From contig JACMZG010001911.1 in NCBI GenBank assembly GCA_018340805.1, forward strand, positions 51,064,124 to 51,128,123: DNA of 64,000 bases, in the 5' to 3' direction. Positions 60,852 to 64,000 of this stretch are shown here, piece by piece (position 1 is the stretch's first letter; each line of letters opens with the position of its first letter). The stretch is from Microvelia longipes. Taxonomy: Eukaryota; Arthropoda; Insecta; Hemiptera; Veliidae. The notes under the pieces were generated by a model. The model made no database searches, was not told the origin of the DNA, and saw only the letters and a program-made list of their open reading frames with translations. Made by a program: the position numbers and the translations under genes.

Positions 60852-60960
60852 CGAATTTTCATTAGAAAATGAAGTTTATGAGATTGTTCAGATAACTGAA
60901 ATGTAGGGGGAATAAGAGAGGAGGGGGAGGGTTGATTTCGTTTAGCTTCTAGATTATAAA
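60852..60960 (+). repeat. Dispersed repeat family D2 copy
   Basis: GCGAATTTTCATTAGAAAATG, AAGTTTATGAGATTGTTCAGA and then a G-rich stretch (GGGGGAATAAGAGAGGAGGG) and TTTAGCTTCTAGA. The order matches 13397-13488. Noncoding. Confidence 0.5.
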
Positions 60961-62310
60961 AATATTTCTTTATTTTGTCGCTGAATATCTTGTAACTATT
61001 TATTCAATTATATAAATCAAAAAACAAAAAATGTGTTTTAAATTCTAAATTTTTGATGCCGTTTAAACTAGTTGCAGTTTATATGAAGACCTATAGGTCT
61101 GATTGTATTTGAAGCTTGAAAATTTCATATTGCGTTTAGTTGCACAAAGTAAATTATGTTCTTTGTTGGCGATATCGACTTATCTTAAAATATTTTGAAT
61201 TAATTTAGCAAATTATTAATGCAAAAATGGCTTTTAAAGAAAGGCATTGGGCCAAACCTAGGTTGTTTTATTTTGTCGTTTATGTTCTACGATAAAATAT
61301 TTACACTTGTAATGAGATGAGAGCTTTTTAATTTCATTATTTTCATATTTCATTTATTTAAGAATTTTAAATGAAATTCTACGTGACTTAGCGAACTTTA
61401 AAACAGAAAATCTTTTAAGATAGCTCTGTTGATTTGCTTTTGAAATATTTACCTTGAGCAATTTCTTTGTGAAAAAGTGAAAATTCTTAATAAAAGCAAG
61501 CAAATTTAGATGTTTAAGAGCAAGAAAGAGGTAAGAAAGCGTGCATAAGAAAAAGAGCCAAAATAGGGTCAAAAATATTCATGAAGAGAGTTAATCAAAA
61601 GCACCTGTCGGAATTACGAAAAAATTAAATATTACAAAATTTTCTTTTAATGTTTTAGAAAATATTAGGAATTTTTATGAAAAAATAACTTTACATACTA
61701 TATAAAAAATAACTGTACATAATAAAAGAGGCAAAAAATATTTTTCTTTTATACTCTTGAATAAAGATAAAGTAAAAGTGTTAAACAAAAATTTTCAACG
61801 ATAAATGAACCAAAATAAATCTTTCAAATGTACGTTTTTCCGACACGATGGAACCTGTTAATTTGACATTTTTATTCACTTAAAACGTTTTTACTTAATG
61901 AAAAAACATTTTTCTAAAGTTATAGAATTTACTTAGAAATTTCTCACCGTAAATAAATAACAAAAGAGACGCGTATAGCGCTAAAATATTTATTTTAAAG
62001 GGAAAAATGTATTTTCGTTTCATTGGACTTTTAAAATAAAAATTAAAACCTGAGAGGAAATTACATTTAATATTTTTGCTAGGTTTTTTGTTTATATTTA
62101 TTAATATTTTATTTCTTTATTTCTACGAAAATAGTTTGCATTATGAACTTATTTATGGAATGCTAAGATGAAATATAACACTTAGTAATTATTAAAACAT
62201 TATTAGATTATTTCTAATTAAATACATCCACGATACCGAATGTGACTCTGTTTGTGGTCCATGAATAATCAAGTCAAAGCTATAATAAGAAAAAATGAGT
62301 TGGAGTTTCA

Positions 62311-62613
62311 AGTAATGAATAAACAGAGTCTCTCCACTAATGATATATATTTGACATAGCCCTTTCAATCGTAATAGATCATCACAGTGCTGGCGAGCAT
62401 GAAAAAAAGAGTCAAAAGACAACGTTTACAGTTTTGTCTAGCGGTTTGTAGCTAACCTGAGGTTGTCAGCTACAAACCTCCTGACAAAACTGTAACCGCT
62501 GTCTTTTTACTCTTTTCTTCATGCTCGCCGACACTGATCTGTTAAAATTGAAAGCTGGCTATGTAAAAATATACATCACTAGTGGAGAGACTCTGTTTTT
62601 ATTTCATTCTTCA
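62311..62613. mobile_element. ~300-bp hairpin element next to mtd exon 3
   Basis: The left arm AAACAGAGTCTCTCCACTAA, TTTGACATAGCC, GCTGGCGAGCATGAA, CAGTTTTGTC and GGTTTGTAGCT is matched in reverse complement by AGCTACAAACC, GACAAAACTG, TTCATGCTCGCCGACA, GGCTATGTAAA and CTAGTGGAGAGACTCTGTTT. Stem about 140 bp, loop about 14 bp (TAACCTGAGGTTGT region). The element ends about 255 bases before the exon 3 acceptor. Noncoding MITE-like foldback. Confidence 0.8.
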
Positions 62614-62869
62614 CTATTTTAATAGTAATCATATATGAATGTGATTTATTTTTAATTTTTAGTAATGGAAACTATGTCTCACGTATGTCTAAGGTACAAA
62701 AAAATGTATGTGAGAATATGTATTTATATATAATTGCCCATTATCTTGGCACTTTGCTTTGGCTATACTGCGCAGTGGCTTCCATATTAACCATGTAAGC
62801 TTCTGTGGTTATAAGGTCTTATAAGACATGTTAATCTTAATCTGTGCTAATAACTTGATTTTCTTTTAG

Positions 62870-63089
62870 GTGGAGGCGAGCGACACGCTCAACTCAGTGG
62901 CGGCGAGGTTTGACACTACTCCGAGTGAACTAGCAAAACTCAATAGACTTAACTCTAGGACTGTATTTCCAGGACAAACGATAAGGGTACCTGATAAGAA
63001 AGCATTACAGGGCGAGGGACCACCACAGCAACCTATCGACCAGGAACCTTTACCCGCTACACCACCGCCTCCTCCTCCTCAGGAACAAG
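62870..63089 (+). CDS. mtd: mtd/OXR1 exon 3: LysM domain and proline-rich linker
   Basis: The acceptor TTTTCTTTTAG has a TGCTAAT branch motif about 20 bases upstream; the donor GTAAAC follows CAAG. The exon enters in phase 0 and encodes VEASDTLNSVAARFDTTPSE, LAKLNRLNSRTVFPGQ, TIRVPDKK, then a proline-rich tail (ATPPPPPPQEQ). With TEYV from exon 2 this is a complete LysM domain (isoform A residues about 59-102): DTL, SVAARF, TTPSEL, LNRLN, PGQ and VP are all in place. The FDTTPSEL...LN...PGQ pattern is the OXR1/NCOA7/mustard LysM rather than a chitin-binding one. In that family the C-terminal TLDc domain, off the right edge here, supports oxidative-stress resistance and V-ATPase regulation; in flies mustard also affects immunity. 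The exon ends in phase 1. Confidence 0.85.
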
Positions 63090-64000
63090 GTAAACATTCT
63101 AGATATTTGTATTTGGTAACATCGAAAATTCTCGTGTTATGAATTTTTAAATGTTCGCATAGCCATTAATGACGTCATAAAATAAAAATCCGGGTAGAAC
63201 AACTAGATCGAAAGTTTGATGTTTACAATGTTTCAGTCTTTTGTCCAAACAATTTGAGATCCACAATGATAACACATAAAAACATTTAAGGAAAAAACCC
63301 TCAGGAGGTCTTAAACGGATAATTCACCTGAAACGCATAATTAATGTTTTCCTAGTTATTCTATAGGTATGATAAAGGAAAAAAAGATGATAAGAATAAT
63401 ATGTAGAGCCTAATACAGTTTATTTTTTTTATATTTCTCTTTATCTTCCTTATCTATAAAGATTCTCTACTATTTTAGATTTCTTCCAGGAAAAAGAAAA
63501 AATGTATAGTTACGCCGATCGATACTAGAGTCTAACCCAGCTTGTCTCATGCTCAAAGACTATGTATGTCCGACAATAAACACGTAAATTAGAAAATTAA
63601 GGAAAATATATAACGCAGAAAATATATTGGAGAATAAAGATTAGTTGAGGGAAATAGTTTTAAAATAATATAAAGTTAGTTAGATTATCAACAAACAAGT
63701 AATTGCAATGATGTGTGAAGAAAAACATCTCTACCAGATGAGTAGTTCCTAGGAAATTCATTATATTTTACCAAGAAACCTCCGAATACAAAACAATGTA
63801 TTAAATTTACAACTGAAACAACCCCCATAATGTATTAATCAATTTCTCCGAAAGTCAACGACCACAAATTCAATCAATTGTTCTGAAAATGTTTACCTCG
63901 GAGTAAAGAAGGATTTCGTGGAAATTTTATTGTAAAACATTTTATCTCTTGAGGCATTAAATGAAATTATTCCAACAGTTTCAGAGGGAAGTGTTGCAAA
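63090..64000 (+). other. Start of mtd intron 3
   Basis: AT-rich sequence after the GTAAAC donor. The first part contains a D1 repeat copy (63150-63355). An acceptor-like pyrimidine tract ends in ATTTTAG near 63478, but the frame after it meets a stop within about 17 codons. No further exon is visible before the window ends. Confidence 0.6.
63150..63355 (+). repeat. Dispersed repeat family D1 copy
   Basis: TTAATGACGTCATAAAAT, AATCCGGGTAGAACAACTAGA, AGTTTGATG, ATCCACAATGATAACA, GGATAATTCACCTG and GCATAATTAATGTTTTCCTA follow the order of the 4390-4797 copy, without its CAGACAGACA tract. Diverged. It sits in intron 3, about 60 bases after the donor. Confidence 0.55.

Larger units (their letters stand above)
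49721..62869 (+). other. Intron 2 of mtd
   Basis: 13.1 kb, AT-rich. It carries TA arrays (50889, 56439), SINE-like fragments, the inverted cluster 51600-52735, a hairpin near 52950, a GC-richer block (53330-53520), a loose repeat of GAGGCGAAGC-like motifs (54955-55095), two exon-like ORFs (59618-59920), a short duplicated GTCATCAGGGTAAAT near 60212-60250, a D2 copy (60852) and a hairpin element (62311). 53530-54900, 55150-56200, 56550-59550 and 60960-62300 show nothing recognised. The 3' end has a good branch motif TGCTAAT and a TTTTCTTTTAG acceptor. Confidence 0.7.

Noticed and set aside
63440..63530. Possible exon 4 of mtd after the pyrimidine tract at 63421-63478
   Set aside because: The frame entering from exon 3 meets a stop within about 17 codons and the residues do not resemble OXR1; a short terminal exon of a truncated isoform cannot be excluded but has no support.

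Overview
The window looks like nuclear DNA of an insect with large introns. It is very AT-rich (roughly 28% GC by eye) and full of (TA)n microsatellites, minisatellites, foldback elements and decayed transposons. No bacterial-type operons are visible, and the only convincing coding sequence is a few short exons bounded by GT/AG splice sites. A Tc1/mariner-superfamily transposase of the type common in insects, a jockey-type reverse transcriptase relic and a recursive splice site like those of insect long introns point the same way. I cannot name the order with confidence.

One host gene spans almost the whole window on the + strand: the 5' part of the OXR1/NCOA7/mustard (mtd) gene. Two alternative first coding exons are proposed, 1A (1875-1974) and 1B (46207-46333). 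Both end in the same codon phase and both fit onto a shared 80-base exon 2 (49641-49720). Exon 2 joins in frame to exon 3 (62870-63089), which encodes a LysM domain closely resembling that of OXR1 proteins, followed by a proline-rich linker. The TLDc catalytic/regulatory domain must lie beyond the right edge. Intron 1A is about 47.7 kb and contains a textbook recursive-splice (zero-length exon) site at 30752/30753.

Region by region: 1-1728 is a ~797-bp tandem (satellite-like) repeat that runs off the left edge and stops about 150 bases before the exon 1A start codon. 1975-17537 is intron with dispersed repeats, several hairpin elements, a 1.05-kb foldback element (11361-12405) and eight TA arrays. 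17538-22565 is a 5-kb DNA transposon whose terminal inverted repeats are themselves tandem arrays of a ~330-bp unit, with a broken transposase on the minus strand in its middle. 22566-46100 is intron with an 18-bp minisatellite, a GC-richer block, the recursive splice site, a foldback element at 38222-38652, a 41-bp minisatellite and a jockey-type RT fragment. 46100-49720 holds the alternative promoter, exon 1B, a 94-bp GGCCCC-containing tandem repeat and exon 2. 49721-62869 is intron 2, with a complex inverted SINE/foldback cluster (51600-52735), an unexplained pair of exon-like ORFs (59618-59920) and a ~300-bp hairpin element just before exon 3.

No RNA genes, CRISPR arrays or prokaryote-like systems were recognised. 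Most short open reading frames in the window are AT-rich noise or readings through repeats and are not annotated as genes. Repeat copies differ largely by single-base indels, so part of the apparent decay may be consensus error in the assembly.
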